This document shows, piece by piece, positions 21,070 to 33,942 of a DNA stretch of 64,000 bases (the stretch's first letter is position 1; each line of letters begins with the position of its first letter). The notes below the pieces were generated by a model that saw only the letters and a program-made list of their open reading frames with translations, searched no databases and was not told where the DNA came from. A program made the translations under genes and the position numbers. Source of the stretch: Spinacia oleracea (lineage: Eukaryota; Streptophyta; Magnoliopsida; Caryophyllales; Amaranthaceae). The stretch spans positions 2,108,001 to 2,172,000 of the forward strand of contig NC_079490.1 of the NCBI RefSeq assembly GCF_020520425.1, given 5' to 3'.

Positions 21070-24022
21070 TGTAACACCCCGACAATTCCCTTTTTCTAAA
21101 ACAACCCTTTTATAAATATAACTATAGAGAATTATCAAGGCATTATCGCCCGTGTGAAAACGTACGGCTTATTCAGAATTTTGCAGCGGAAAACATAAAA
21201 CTAACTTTTAGGTTCATAAATAATCGATTACATACTAAGTCCAAAACCAATTAACGGAAATAAGGAAATACGAATAGTACGACAACTTCCAAATATAAGT
21301 TAACAACCCAAATCACTTAATAAAACAAATATAACTACGAGCTCTCTAATCCCGATCCCAATGATGCATCATCTTCAAACCTGTAGATGGGCAACGCTTA
21401 TTGATCCTTAGAGACTGCTCACCAAAGTTGGGTCATCACAGGATCAATAAGGCATAGCCATGATCAACATGCACAAGCAAAAGCACGTAATCAGCAAAGC
21501 TGAGTACTACATACTGAATCAATAATAATCCTAACATGATTCTATTAAACGAACAACCCTAACATGATACTAATGAACACAAACAAGGGCAGACAAAACA
21601 TGATAGTTTGACGACCATACTTGACCAGACTAGACTAGGCTAGACTTTTAGCAATAATATTATTTTAGTTGAAATAGACAATGGACCGAGTTGACCATCC
21701 AGAAGTCTTCACTAAGGAAGACGAGGTACGGGCGCGACTCCGTAACCTCAGTGACCTGCGATATCGAGGAACGTTTAAATAAAAATAGGACACGGTGATC
21801 AATCCGGTCCCAGAAAAGGCCATGGGCTACCACCATGAACCCCAACTCCTGTTTGTCCGTCACTTCAGACGTGCACAGTCTAAAGCTATTGCTATTCAGT
21901 TTCACTTTACATGATTTACAAATTGAGATTTCGTTATGACTCAACCATTACATAAGACAGACAATTCACATTTGTTCACAACTGTTTTTATCTTGGAATT
22001 AAGTAAGTGATCATAAAAGCATCAATCAAGACTCATTCCAACTTAACCAACCTTTCCTTTAACCATGAGCGACCCTGTATATGGGCATAAAGTTTCAACT
22101 TACTAAACAAGGTCCTCCGCCCTTATAAAGTAGTGAAAAGATAGAAAGGGAACAACAACCAATTGATCCAACCCAATCATATAGAATAATCTAGTGTTCC
22201 CAACCAACATGTTTGTATCAAACATCCATACTAACATGTTACAGTTCTTATAGTGCAAAATAAGTTCAATAAGTTTGTCCAACAGTATTAAACATGCACA
22301 TTCCATATAACCAAGTTTGTCTATAATATCAACATCACCAAGTTCAACAATAATATCAACATGATTTCAACAATTAGCACACATTCCAAGCACGCAGGTA
22401 TGTACGTACCTTGTGTAAACAAACTGATAGACCACTTTAACACTTTCAAAAGTCGCCTAAAGAGAATTCTTCGCCTAACACAACCAACACATATTCCCAA
22501 TCAATTTTCGCAACCATAATAAAGCATTCTAAATACATCCTAAACATATTCAGAACCTTCCCTAACGTTAAACTTGAACATCTGATTTCCTAGCATCATA
22601 ATTATTGAATTAGTGATTGAAATTCGTTGAAAACTCTTTACAAACATCATACTTTAATTTCCGGCAATATAAACTAATTCCAAACTACTCTAAAGCATAA
22701 TCAATGTTCTTAAAATCATAAAAATAATAGCTTTAATAATATATAACCATTCTATTATGATTTAAATCATTAAAAACCTTAAAAATTCACACTTTAATAA
22801 TTAAAATCATTATTTCATTTCAATTACCTAATCTGAAAATTAATAATTTAATTATGCAAACCTAAAATTCTGAAATCCACAATTAAATCATAAAGCCTAT
22901 AATTTAAATTCAAGAAACGCAATTTAAATTATTAAAACGTTATTAAATTCATTATTTAAACATAATATGTAAATCTGAAAATTCTAGTTAAATCATAAAA
23001 ACATATAATTTAGATTCAAGAACATAATTTAAATTCAAGAACATAAATTCAAATTAATAAACTTAATTAAAATATTTAAATAACTTAGGGTTTAAGAAAT
23101 AACCAAAAGGAGAGGAAGGAGAGTGCTGGCCGGCGGTGGTGCAGGCACGGCAGTGGTGGCGAGCTAGGAGACGCGGCTGGGCGCGGTGGAGGTTGCGGTT
23201 GGGCTGGTTGCCGAAGGTGGTGATGGCCCGCGTGGAGTAGTGACGAAACAGAGTGGAGAGAGAACGTGCTGGTCGGCGATAGGGTTGCGCGGCGGCGAGC
23301 AGGGGTGGCGGAAAGAGGTTAGCGACGAGCCGACGGTGACTGCGGTGGTGCTGGGCTGGTGGTTGCTGGTTCGAACACAGAGCAGCAAGTGAGAAAGAGG
23401 GGAAGAGTAAGAACGAAGGAGAAGCAAGAAGAAGAGGGAGAGGGAGGAAGACGAAATTACCGAACGGAAGAGGAAGCTGGCGGTGGTCCGGCGGTTGTAG
23501 GTGGCCGGCAGCTGGCGGCGTGAGTTGTAGCAGTAAGGGGAAGCAATGTGAGAAAGGAGGAGGGTTTGCAATTTACGTGAATGGTGGTTGAGAGGGAAGG
23601 GTTTGTTTTTCTTTTGTTTTCACGTGGAATAGGAGTATAGGAAGGTTATGGGTTCATTGTATTGGGCTTTGCCAATTTGGGCTAGGATTAGATTTAAGTT
23701 TGCATTTAAACTTCCAAAACCGGTTATGATTATTTTCCAAATTCCAATGTATTTCGTAATTCAAATTCTTTTCAACATAAAATTCTAAAATTATTCTTGA
23801 TTGCGCAAACCGTTAAAATATTTAGGATATATTTAAATAAAATTAAATATACATTAAATATATAATAAAGTTCTCAAATCGTTAAATATTTAGAACGTAA
23901 TTAAATAAAATAAATATACGTTAATTATATATTTATTACTTAAAATTCATAAATTCTATTTAAATATAAATAATGTACGTTAATATATATTAATAAAATT
24001 TATAAATTTACGGGGGATTACA
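21070..24022 (-). repeat. left LTR (3' LTR of the element)
   Basis: 2,953 bp. It has a GC-rich island (about 23100-23600) within very AT-rich flanks. The island contains a 135-codon open frame (23571-23164, minus strand), serine- and proline-rich, with no known domain. One base difference from the other LTR was noticed by eye (23041 against 30502). Confidence 0.95.
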
Positions 24023-27000
24023 ATCTACCCCTCTTAAAAGAAGTTTCGTCCCGAAACTTGACAGGGAAATTCACACCTTTTTCAAAAGTTTTCAACTTAT
24101 TCATACTAAAGAAGTATTTGTGCCACCTAAGTGCACTATTTTGCCAACTCAAAGCTGTTTGTGTTACTCATGAACACCTTTTCTTATGCGGAGAATCTAT
24201 TTGCTTTGCATCAACTTGTAAAGGTTGCTAAAAATAAGCATAAAATGCATAAAAATACCATAAAAATAGGTAAAAAGCGCGAATTTCTATCGCATTCTAC
24301 CCCCTTAAAGAAAACGAGTTACGCCCTCGTAACTCACCCCAGGGAATGACTTTGGATATTTCTACTTCAACGAATCATGTCCCCAAAGCTATATTTCCAC
24401 TAAAATCATAGCAAGTGGGATTTCTACACTTCTTTCCACACAATGCCTCAACAGGTGACATCGTAATGCTTGCATGGTAACTATTGATGCACGAAAATTC
24501 AATCGAACCTGGGTGGCTTTCCCAATTACCCTTAGAGTCAATAACACAGGTTTTCAACATAAATTCCGTTAGTAATCTCAATCTGTCTATTGGTTGCAGG
24601 GCGGAAAGAAATATTCATTTTCAATGTTGTCCCCAAGATTCACCTGGACCTTATTGCCAAAATTTCAGACTTTTGTTCTCGGTAAGGATCTTATATGTTG
24701 CCCTATAAGGGTAATGTCTCCAAATATTCGTAGATAACACCATAACAGCTAACTCTAGGTCATGGGTTTGGTAATTAGCCTTATAAGGTTTCAATTGACG
24801 CGACAACAGCTAAATCTAGAAAGTTTCCTCACATTTCTCACTTCACTTGAATTTCGATTCCTTTTTCAACAAGTTGGTCATTGGTTTTGCTTTCTTCCAA
24901 AAGTCTTTCACAACCTCCTATAATGGTCATCTAGGCCTATAAAACTTCAAGTATCGGACACGTTCTTTGGAGTAGGTCACTCACTCACAGCTTGAATCTT
25001 AGCATGATCTACAGAAACTCCTTCTGTTCAACTTTTCCTTGATACCGAACCTCATTACACTTTTCATGGGTGTATAACTTTTGGGCTTAACTCTTAGCTC
25101 TTGCACCAATTCATGTATTTCTTTTCATCTTTTCCAGCCAACAATGATTTCCAACGATCCTGGACCACTCAAATCTTCTCTTAAATTTATTCCCTTACGT
25201 AACATAGTTCTCAATTAATTTAGTCCTTCACTTTTCTGTCGGTGTCACTTATACACATATGACTTCAAGATTTGTATACTTCATTTAATAAAACTAGATT
25301 CTTTCTAAGCGTCTCCAAATAATCCTCAGGTGTTTGTCATGATTTTTCTCATTCCTTGAATAAATCAGGATATCATCAATAACATAATAATGAACTTAAT
25401 TCGGAATTCATGGAAAATCTTATCCATCAAATACATACTTATGGCAGGTGCATGGGTTAACCCAAAATATATTACTCTAAACCCATAATGACAATGACGA
25501 ATGCTAATGAGGTCTTAGGCCCTTATCAGCTATTCTCAATGGGTGGTACTTCAAACACAAATCAGTTTTCGAGAACACACTCGCCCAATTCAATTGATCC
25601 AATATGTCATCTATCTTAGGTACATGATATTTATTCTTGACGGTGTTTAGTTCCCTAAAATCGATGCATAATTCCATACTCTTATGTTTCTACTTAATAA
25701 ATATATTCCTTGACCAAACAACTCTTGCAATAGTGTCTTAATTCCCTCATTTCGGGAGGTGTCATTCTACATGGTGCTTTAGGTATAGGCGTCGTTTCAG
25801 GAACTAAGTCTATAGTGAACTCAAGGCTCTAACAGGTAACATACTTGCAATTTCACTCGGAAACACATCAATGAATCCGCTCATAATGGCAACATCCTCG
25901 GTTTTCACTCCAACTTCTTTACTCACCTCTAACACACTACGGAAAAATAGTTCACACTCCCTATTCATCAATTTTCTCACTTGCATTTCCGAAATAACTA
26001 AAGGTTCTTGGTCTTCTCAAAACATCTATATGAGGTCAATCTTCCAATATGGTTCCTTAATTTTACTTTCTGAATTTCACAGTACGTCTATCTTAGCGTT
26101 GTACAAACTTAGCCAATCCCATCCTAAGGTTTATGAATTCTTGTGCCTTTTGTTTTCTCATAAAAAGAGGATAAAACTTTTTCCTTAAGACGGTAACAAA
26201 TGAATCCCAATTGAATCTCTCAACAACGCTAAGTCTAACCCCATTTTCTCTCCACTGTAAATCGGCTTCATCTTTCAAATACATGACAACTTGACCCACT
26301 CTCATATTCTCAAGACAATTCAAATCCCCAAACAATTTCTCAAACTCTCCAATCTGGTTTTCTAAAAAGGTGGGGTCATCTTTTCCGCCAAGAGGCGAAT
26401 AGCAACAACTAAGTCATTATTGTTGGCCATTCTAGAACGCGGCCTGCAATTAGTATACTCTACTTTAGGTTTGAAACATCACCTATACGTTATCCCATAC
26501 AATTTAATACTTGAATTGACCATAAAGTTCGCCTCAACCAACAATGTTCACATTAATACACATCATTTATGAAGGCACGACAATCGTTTATGAAGGTGCA
26601 ACGATCGTCTACAAGATGCAATAATCATTGAAAAATAATCATCCTCGATAATTCACGAAAGACATTCACACACTGCACATATGGCATAACCTTTTGAATC
26701 ATATTGGTCATGAGGGTCTAGATTGGCCCTCACTTTCTTTATGTACTCAAATCATTTAATATTATTGTGGCAATTAAATTGATCCACAATTCACACTGAG
26801 TATGCAACCAATGGAAAATTAATCCATGACGTGTTACCTAAAGGTTGGGGTATTATGGAATCCTCAAAATAGAATAAAGAACAATTCCTTGAAAACTTTA
26901 ACTTTTATTGCTAACTCCATAAATATTTATTACATCCTTCAAAATAATAAAGAACATTTCAAACTTCAATAAACTTTAACTTTAAACTATTGTAGCTTCG

Positions 27001-28149
27001 CTACTTATTCTCTAAAACATAAAAGAGTTAAATTAACTATTTATGACTTCAAAATATTTGTGGCCTCTTGCCTATCCATTGCTCCTGAAACTTGCGAAGT
27101 GAAATTTAGATCTCAAGATTATCGAACTCTTCTTCAGGGTCTTCATCGGGGTCTTCCTCAGGGTTTGCATCTTCACCCATGTCTTCATCTTGATTAGGCT
27201 CACTTGCCATCTCCTGTTCACTTTCGAGCTCTGCATCCAAATCACTAGAGATCTCAATGGTTGGCTCATGAGCCGCTGGGTTAGGATACTCTGCCTCAAC
27301 ACCTACATTCTCATTCTCCACAGCTACATCATTTTCCTCTAGGTCATTATTTACACTAATTCCCATAGGTTCTTCTGTAACTGAATCCCCAACATGACTC
27401 CCTACGATTTTACCGTCTCTAAACCCACTTTCTGCCGCTTCAATAATGGTGGTCAGAATTTCTGAATCATATTTCCATCTACCATCCCAAGTTCCATACT
27501 TAGTCAAGTTTGGAGTCCCATTATCAGAATGCATGTCTTTAAACTTTTCCTTGAGTTCTAGGTATGGAAATTTGTTAGGTAAGCAATTAATGATTGTGGC
27601 TGCTATGATATCCTTTCTCATTAAGATAGGTTGCCCTTGAACTTTAGCATAATATTCACATCCAAACACAATTTTCTTCACGTAAATATCAGGGGTTTCT
27701 ATATCAAGTTTCTCGAAGGATCCTATGTTAGTATACTTGGAAAGAAACATTTTATTCCTGGAATAAACAATTCAAAGTCTCACTAACGATTTTCCAGCCA
27801 AATCATAAACAAAGTTCAATAATGCAATAAGTTTGGTGGAAGCAAACAATTCTTTATGCACATTTAAATGTAACATTAAACAATTAGCATACGCACGTAC
27901 ATAACAATCAATTTCTTATGCTAGCATTGACTAGCTGCTAATGCACATATAATTCTATCTTATATGCCTTTCTTATACTACCCATCTCTCATAAACTAAA
28001 GCATTGAAATAGTTTAAATAACAAATTAAAAGGACGATAATATAATTAAATTATAACATAGAATAAAAATATAAAATAAATAAAGTAAAATAAATTAAGG
28101 AAATGCGTAGCGAATAAATTCGAAAATAAAGTTATTAATTCGAAGAAGA

Positions 28150-28198
<49 letters not shown>

Positions 28199-28530
28199 GA
28201 ATTCTAACTCTTGAAACAATTTTAAAAAAAAAATTGAACTTCTAAAAAAAAATTGTACTCCTTTTTTTTGAATAATAATTAATAAGAAAAAGAATAAAAA
28301 TTTCGAAAGTCAATTTAATTCGAATAAATAATTTGATTTCGAACTTAAATAAGAAATATTATATACTTTCAAACAAGATAAAAGGAGATCTTCCCCCCCA
28401 AAAAAAAGTACCAATTTTTGAACACTATAATACGTAGAATCTCGATTTTTAAGAAATTTATTTTAAATAACTAGATAGTTAGGCGCCTAAAAATTTATTA
28501 AAGTAAAACCTTAGCTTCTAGATACCACTT
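24023..28530 (-). other. retrotransposon internal region (fossil)
   Basis: Gag-like sequence lies in the right half: a Gag-domain match near 26335-26093 (WDSFVTVLRKKFYPLF) and a long acidic frame at 27750-27106. Reverse transcriptase-like ([20 protein letters not shown]) and integrase-like (FMLKTCVIDSKGNW) sequence lies in the left half. Protease and RNase H were not recognised. It is heavily decayed and is treated as a fossil. Confidence 0.85.
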
Positions 28531-31483
28531 TGTAACACCCCGACAATTCCCTTTTTCTAAAACAACCCTTTTATAAATATAACTATAGAGAATTATCAAG
28601 GCATTATCGCCCGTGTGAAAACGTACGGCTTATTCAGAATTTTGCAGCGGAAAACATAAAACTAACTTTTAGGTTCATAAATAATCGATTACATACTAAG
28701 TCCAAAACCAATTAACGGAAATAAGGAAATACGAATAGTACGACAACTTCCAAATATAAGTTAACAACCCAAATCACTTAATAAAACAAATATAACTACG
28801 AGCTCTCTAATCCCGATCCCAATGATGCATCATCTTCAAACCTGTAGATGGGCAACGCTTATTGATCCTTAGAGACTGCTCACCAAAGTTGGGTCATCAC
28901 AGGATCAATAAGGCATAGCCATGATCAACATGCACAAGCAAAAGCACGTAATCAGCAAAGCTGAGTACTACATACTGAATCAATAATAATCCTAACATGA
29001 TTCTATTAAACGAACAACCCTAACATGATACTAATGAACACAAACAAGGGCAGACAAAACATGATAGTTTGACGACCATACTTGACCAGACTAGACTAGG
29101 CTAGACTTTTAGCAATAATATTATTTTAGTTGAAATAGACAATGGACCGAGTTGACCATCCAGAAGTCTTCACTAAGGAAGACGAGGTACGGGCGCGACT
29201 CCGTAACCTCAGTGACCTGCGATATCGAGGAACGTTTAAATAAAAATAGGACACGGTGATCAATCCGGTCCCAGAAAAGGCCATGGGCTACCACCATGAA
29301 CCCCAACTCCTGTTTGTCCGTCACTTCAGACGTGCACAGTCTAAAGCTATTGCTATTCAGTTTCACTTTACATGATTTACAAATTGAGATTTCGTTATGA
29401 CTCAACCATTACATAAGACAGACAATTCACATTTGTTCACAACTGTTTTTATCTTGGAATTAAGTAAGTGATCATAAAAGCATCAATCAAGACTCATTCC
29501 AACTTAACCAACCTTTCCTTTAACCATGAGCGACCCTGTATATGGGCATAAAGTTTCAACTTACTAAACAAGGTCCTCCGCCCTTATAAAGTAGTGAAAA
29601 GATAGAAAGGGAACAACAACCAATTGATCCAACCCAATCATATAGAATAATCTAGTGTTCCCAACCAACATGTTTGTATCAAACATCCATACTAACATGT
29701 TACAGTTCTTATAGTGCAAAATAAGTTCAATAAGTTTGTCCAACAGTATTAAACATGCACATTCCATATAACCAAGTTTGTCTATAATATCAACATCACC
29801 AAGTTCAACAATAATATCAACATGATTTCAACAATTAGCACACATTCCAAGCACGCAGGTATGTACGTACCTTGTGTAAACAAACTGATAGACCACTTTA
29901 ACACTTTCAAAAGTCGCCTAAAGAGAATTCTTCGCCTAACACAACCAACACATATTCCCAATCAATTTTCGCAACCATAATAAAGCATTCTAAATACATC
30001 CTAAACATATTCAGAACCTTCCCTAACGTTAAACTTGAACATCTGATTTCCTAGCATCATAATTATTGAATTAGTGATTGAAATTCGTTGAAAACTCTTT
30101 ACAAACATCATACTTTAATTTCCGGCAATATAAACTAATTCCAAACTACTCTAAAGCATAATCAATGTTCTTAAAATCATAAAAATAATAGCTTTAATAA
30201 TATATAACCATTCTATTATGATTTAAATCATTAAAAACCTTAAAAATTCACACTTTAATAATTAAAATCATTATTTCATTTCAATTACCTAATCTGAAAA
30301 TTAATAATTTAATTATGCAAACCTAAAATTCTGAAATCCACAATTAAATCATAAAGCCTATAATTTAAATTCAAGAAACGCAATTTAAATTATTAAAACG
30401 TTATTAAATTCATTATTTAAACATAATATGTAAATCTGAAAATTCTAGTTAAATCATAAAAACATATAATTTAGATTCAAGAACATAATTTAAATTCAAG
30501 AGCATAAATTCAAATTAATAAACTTAATTAAAATATTTAAATAACTTAGGGTTTAAGAAATAACCAAAAGGAGAGGAAGGAGAGTGCTGGCCGGCGGTGG
30601 TGCAGGCACGGCAGTGGTGGCGAGCTAGGAGACGCGGCTGGGCGCGGTGGAGGTTGCGGTTGGGCTGGTTGCCGAAGGTGGTGATGGCCCGCGTGGAGTA
30701 GTGACGAAACAGAGTGGAGAGAGAACGTGCTGGTCGGCGATAGGGTTGCGCGGCGGCGAGCAGGGGTGGCGGAAAGAGGTTAGCGACGAGCCGACGGTGA
30801 CTGCGGTGGTGCTGGGCTGGTGGTTGCTGGTTCGAACACAGAGCAGCAAGTGAGAAAGAGGGGAAGAGTAAGAACGAAGGAGAAGCAAGAAGAAGAGGGA
30901 GAGGGAGGAAGACGAAATTACCGAACGGAAGAGGAAGCTGGCGGTGGTCCGGCGGTTGTAGGTGGCCGGCAGCTGGCGGCGTGAGTTGTAGCAGTAAGGG
31001 GAAGCAATGTGAGAAAGGAGGAGGGTTTGCAATTTACGTGAATGGTGGTTGAGAGGGAAGGGTTTGTTTTTCTTTTGTTTTCACGTGGAATAGGAGTATA
31101 GGAAGGTTATGGGTTCATTGTATTGGGCTTTGCCAATTTGGGCTAGGATTAGATTTAAGTTTGCATTTAAACTTCCAAAACCGGTTATGATTATTTTCCA
31201 AATTCCAATGTATTTCGTAATTCAAATTCTTTTCAACATAAAATTCTAAAATTATTCTTGATTGCGCAAACCGTTAAAATATTTAGGATATATTTAAATA
31301 AAATTAAATATACATTAAATATATAATAAAGTTCTCAAATCGTTAAATATTTAGAACGTAATTAAATAAAATAAATATACGTTAATTATATATTTATTAC
31401 TTAAAATTCATAAATTCTATTTAAATATAAATAATGTACGTTAATATATATTAATAAAATTTATAAATTTACGGGGGATTACA
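28531..31483 (-). repeat. right LTR (5' LTR of the element)
   Basis: Direct copy of 21070-24022, offset 7,461 bp and of the same length. It carries the same GC-rich island and the same open frame (31032-30625). The element's promoter would be here, firing toward lower coordinates. Confidence 0.95.
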
Positions 31484-31488
31484 GAAAC

Positions 31489-33780
31489 AATCAAACAATT
31501 GGAATATATACAAAAGAAAAGTCAAATTTGACAATAATTGGTACGTCCTATGCCAGTATCCACTAATAATTTAATCACATTTCATTACCCTTGGACAACG
31601 AAACATGAAAAGTTTATAGTTCTCTTACAATTTTTATACGGAGTAGTACTCTTATCTTAAATTAGCGGTAAGAAAAATGATACATTATTTAATATGACAC
31701 TTGATAATAAGTCATTGATTGAGCCATACTAACCATTTATTTATTTATTTTATCATTTCACAATTCGTATTATTAATATAACTTACAATTTATCTAGCGA
31801 ATTTAAAAATGCCAATCAGATAGTCTTTTATAAGAATATGTCGACATCTAGAATTTCACACCGCGCAATAAGTAATTGACGGTCTAACAAACTAGTGAGA
31901 GATACAAGGTATGAATGATTCTACTTTTTGCTCATATTCTTTTCCTACTCAATGCCTTTTATAGTTCTTTAATGTTACATCATCAAGGTATACATATTTA
32001 CAAAATAACTTATATATAACGGTCTTATATATAAAACCAATTTCTTATCAAATAGTTGTATTGGTTAATTAATCAAATACATAGTTATGTTCAATTAATT
32101 ACACAGAGTATTTTACAATCAAACAGTCATACTAGCTTTCTGATCAATCAGTTATATTTTTTAATCAAATAGTTACACTTTGTCATAGCAAAATTATATT
32201 TTCGAATGTTGACATCAACGATTTTATATATACGACCGTTTCATAGGAAACATAACCATGTAAAATGTTGTACTTATTCCAATCCGACTATTTAAGACAA
32301 GTGTTGCACTTATTCAGAAACGGATGGAATATACTCTAGAAGGTCAAAGCAGTTTCATCATATAGGATTTTATTTATTGTGACACATTCCCTTTATTTCC
32401 AAAATAAATAACTACAATGTATAAAAATCGATTTTTACAAATTCAACTCTAGTAGAGACTTTTGTTTTTATCCCCACCAAACTCCAATCATTGACCAAAG
32501 AATTATTTTGACTTTTCACATAAACAAAAGAGACTTCGAAATTGACTTGCCTTCAAATTTGCTACAAATAAAAATAGATATAAAATAAAGACAAAAAATG
32601 ACTATTGACTATTTGACCCTTTCAATTATTCAACACCAGACACTTTCTAAGATGGTGATTCCACCAAGAAGATGGGAATCCAAAGGAAAATTCCTAAAAT
32701 TAGGAAAAGACTAGTAGAGTGGTTACTGACTAAACCAAATTATTGACCTAAAAATCAGTTCACATTGATCATGTACCTATATAATATAGGCGATTTTTAT
32801 TATATAACTGGTTGTATCATGTATGAGCTTAAAGTATATAGAGTTGACAGTCTCTTCCTCCAAAAGATTAGGGTGTTTGAAAAAATGGTCAATTGAGTTC
32901 TCGTTAGATTCTTTCAAAAAATATTTTAAAAGTATCAGGTTTTTTAAATCGCTTGTTGAATTTGATAAATTTTCGTTTTATTTTTTAAGGCGTGTGTTGG
33001 AGACCGTCAAAAATCAAGTATAACAATTTTTTAGGGATAAAAAGGGGTACTGCGAGATAAATAAGTAATATAATGAGTTTTGGAACTTAAAATAAGTAAG
33101 TTATATTCTTGACATGGATTATGTTTTTATTTCAGTGGCAAATTATGTTTTTATTATTTTGAGACCGCAACAAACTTGTCAAAAGGAATAAAACAAACAA
33201 AATTATTGTCAATAAAAGGATCTACTTTTAATAGTTGTTTATAGCGAGGCCAAGTCTGCAATTTTGTCCTGTTTATCTAAATTCATCTCGTGACTTTTTA
33301 ACTTGGATTACTGAAGTCAACGATTTATTGACCTAATGGTTAACTGTTTAAAACTAAGGGTCAATATGGCTTCCTATGATAGGTTACATGTTCAAAAGTT
33401 CAAAACCCCCCTTACCCCTTATGTGTTTTGTCTTTGTGGCTCATTCGAAAAAGGAAAAAAACATTGGCTCGTTCGTTAATATCGTCAACGTCCAGTGTTT
33501 GGTTTTAAAAGTCAGATGATTTAGATTGATCATGAATTAAATCATAGCCACATTTATAATAATCATAATGATTTTAAAAACTGACAGCAGAAACATGAAA
33601 ACTACAGTATATAATTTTCATACGAAGTATTTTTGTTTTTTATTTTTATAAAAACAAAATTGTGTAAAGAAATGATACCGAACATGACATTAATCTTGAT
33701 TATCGAATATAGAAAGTTAATTAATACGTCATGGCTCGTGTGGTTCAAGATTTGTCAAGCTCCTTCCTATTTTACACACT
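31489..33780. other. intergenic spacer, no gene seen
   Basis: AT-rich DNA between the retrotransposon and TRAUCO. Short degraded MITE-like pieces can be suspected (for example 'GGAGTAGTACTC' near 31640), but no paired ends were found. No ORF shows protein-like composition. Confidence 0.4.
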
Positions 33781-33942
33781 TTGCAGTCTTTCTCAAACTC
33801 CCAATCCGCTTTAGCGTTTTCCCTCCCAACATCAATTCAGATAAACCCTAAAATTAGCCCCCTTTCAATTTTCCCTCGCAATTCCATAAGCCCTAATTTC
33901 ACTCTCCCCCCTTTTTTTCTCGCTCTTTCTCTCTCCTCAACA
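33781..33942 (+). promoter_or_regulatory. TRAUCO 5' leader with telo-box
   Basis: This CT-rich leader holds AAACCCTAA (33843-33851), the telo-box common upstream of plant housekeeping genes. The frame stays open from 33781 into the coding region, so an N-terminally extended product ([13 protein letters not shown]..) is formally possible. Confidence 0.5.

Larger units (their letters stand above)
21070..31483 (-). mobile_element. Ty3/gypsy LTR retrotransposon fossil, 10.4 kb
   Basis: Two direct LTRs of 2,953 bp (21070-24022 and 28531-31483) begin TGTAACACCCCGAC and end GGGGGATTACA. The 5-bp target duplication GAAAC lies at 21065-21069 and 31484-31488. The element is read on the minus strand. 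A primer site resembling initiator-Met tRNA (TGGTATC..) lies just inside the right LTR, and a purine-rich tract (AAGAGGGGTAGA) lies just inside the left LTR. The internal part (24023-28530) has Gag-like sequence (about 27750-26090), reverse transcriptase-like sequence near 25700-25450 and integrase-like sequence near 24580-24375, in Ty3/gypsy order. It is broken many times and short for an autonomous member. The LTRs look almost identical, so the last insertion is recent, perhaps tens of thousands of years. Confidence 0.95.
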
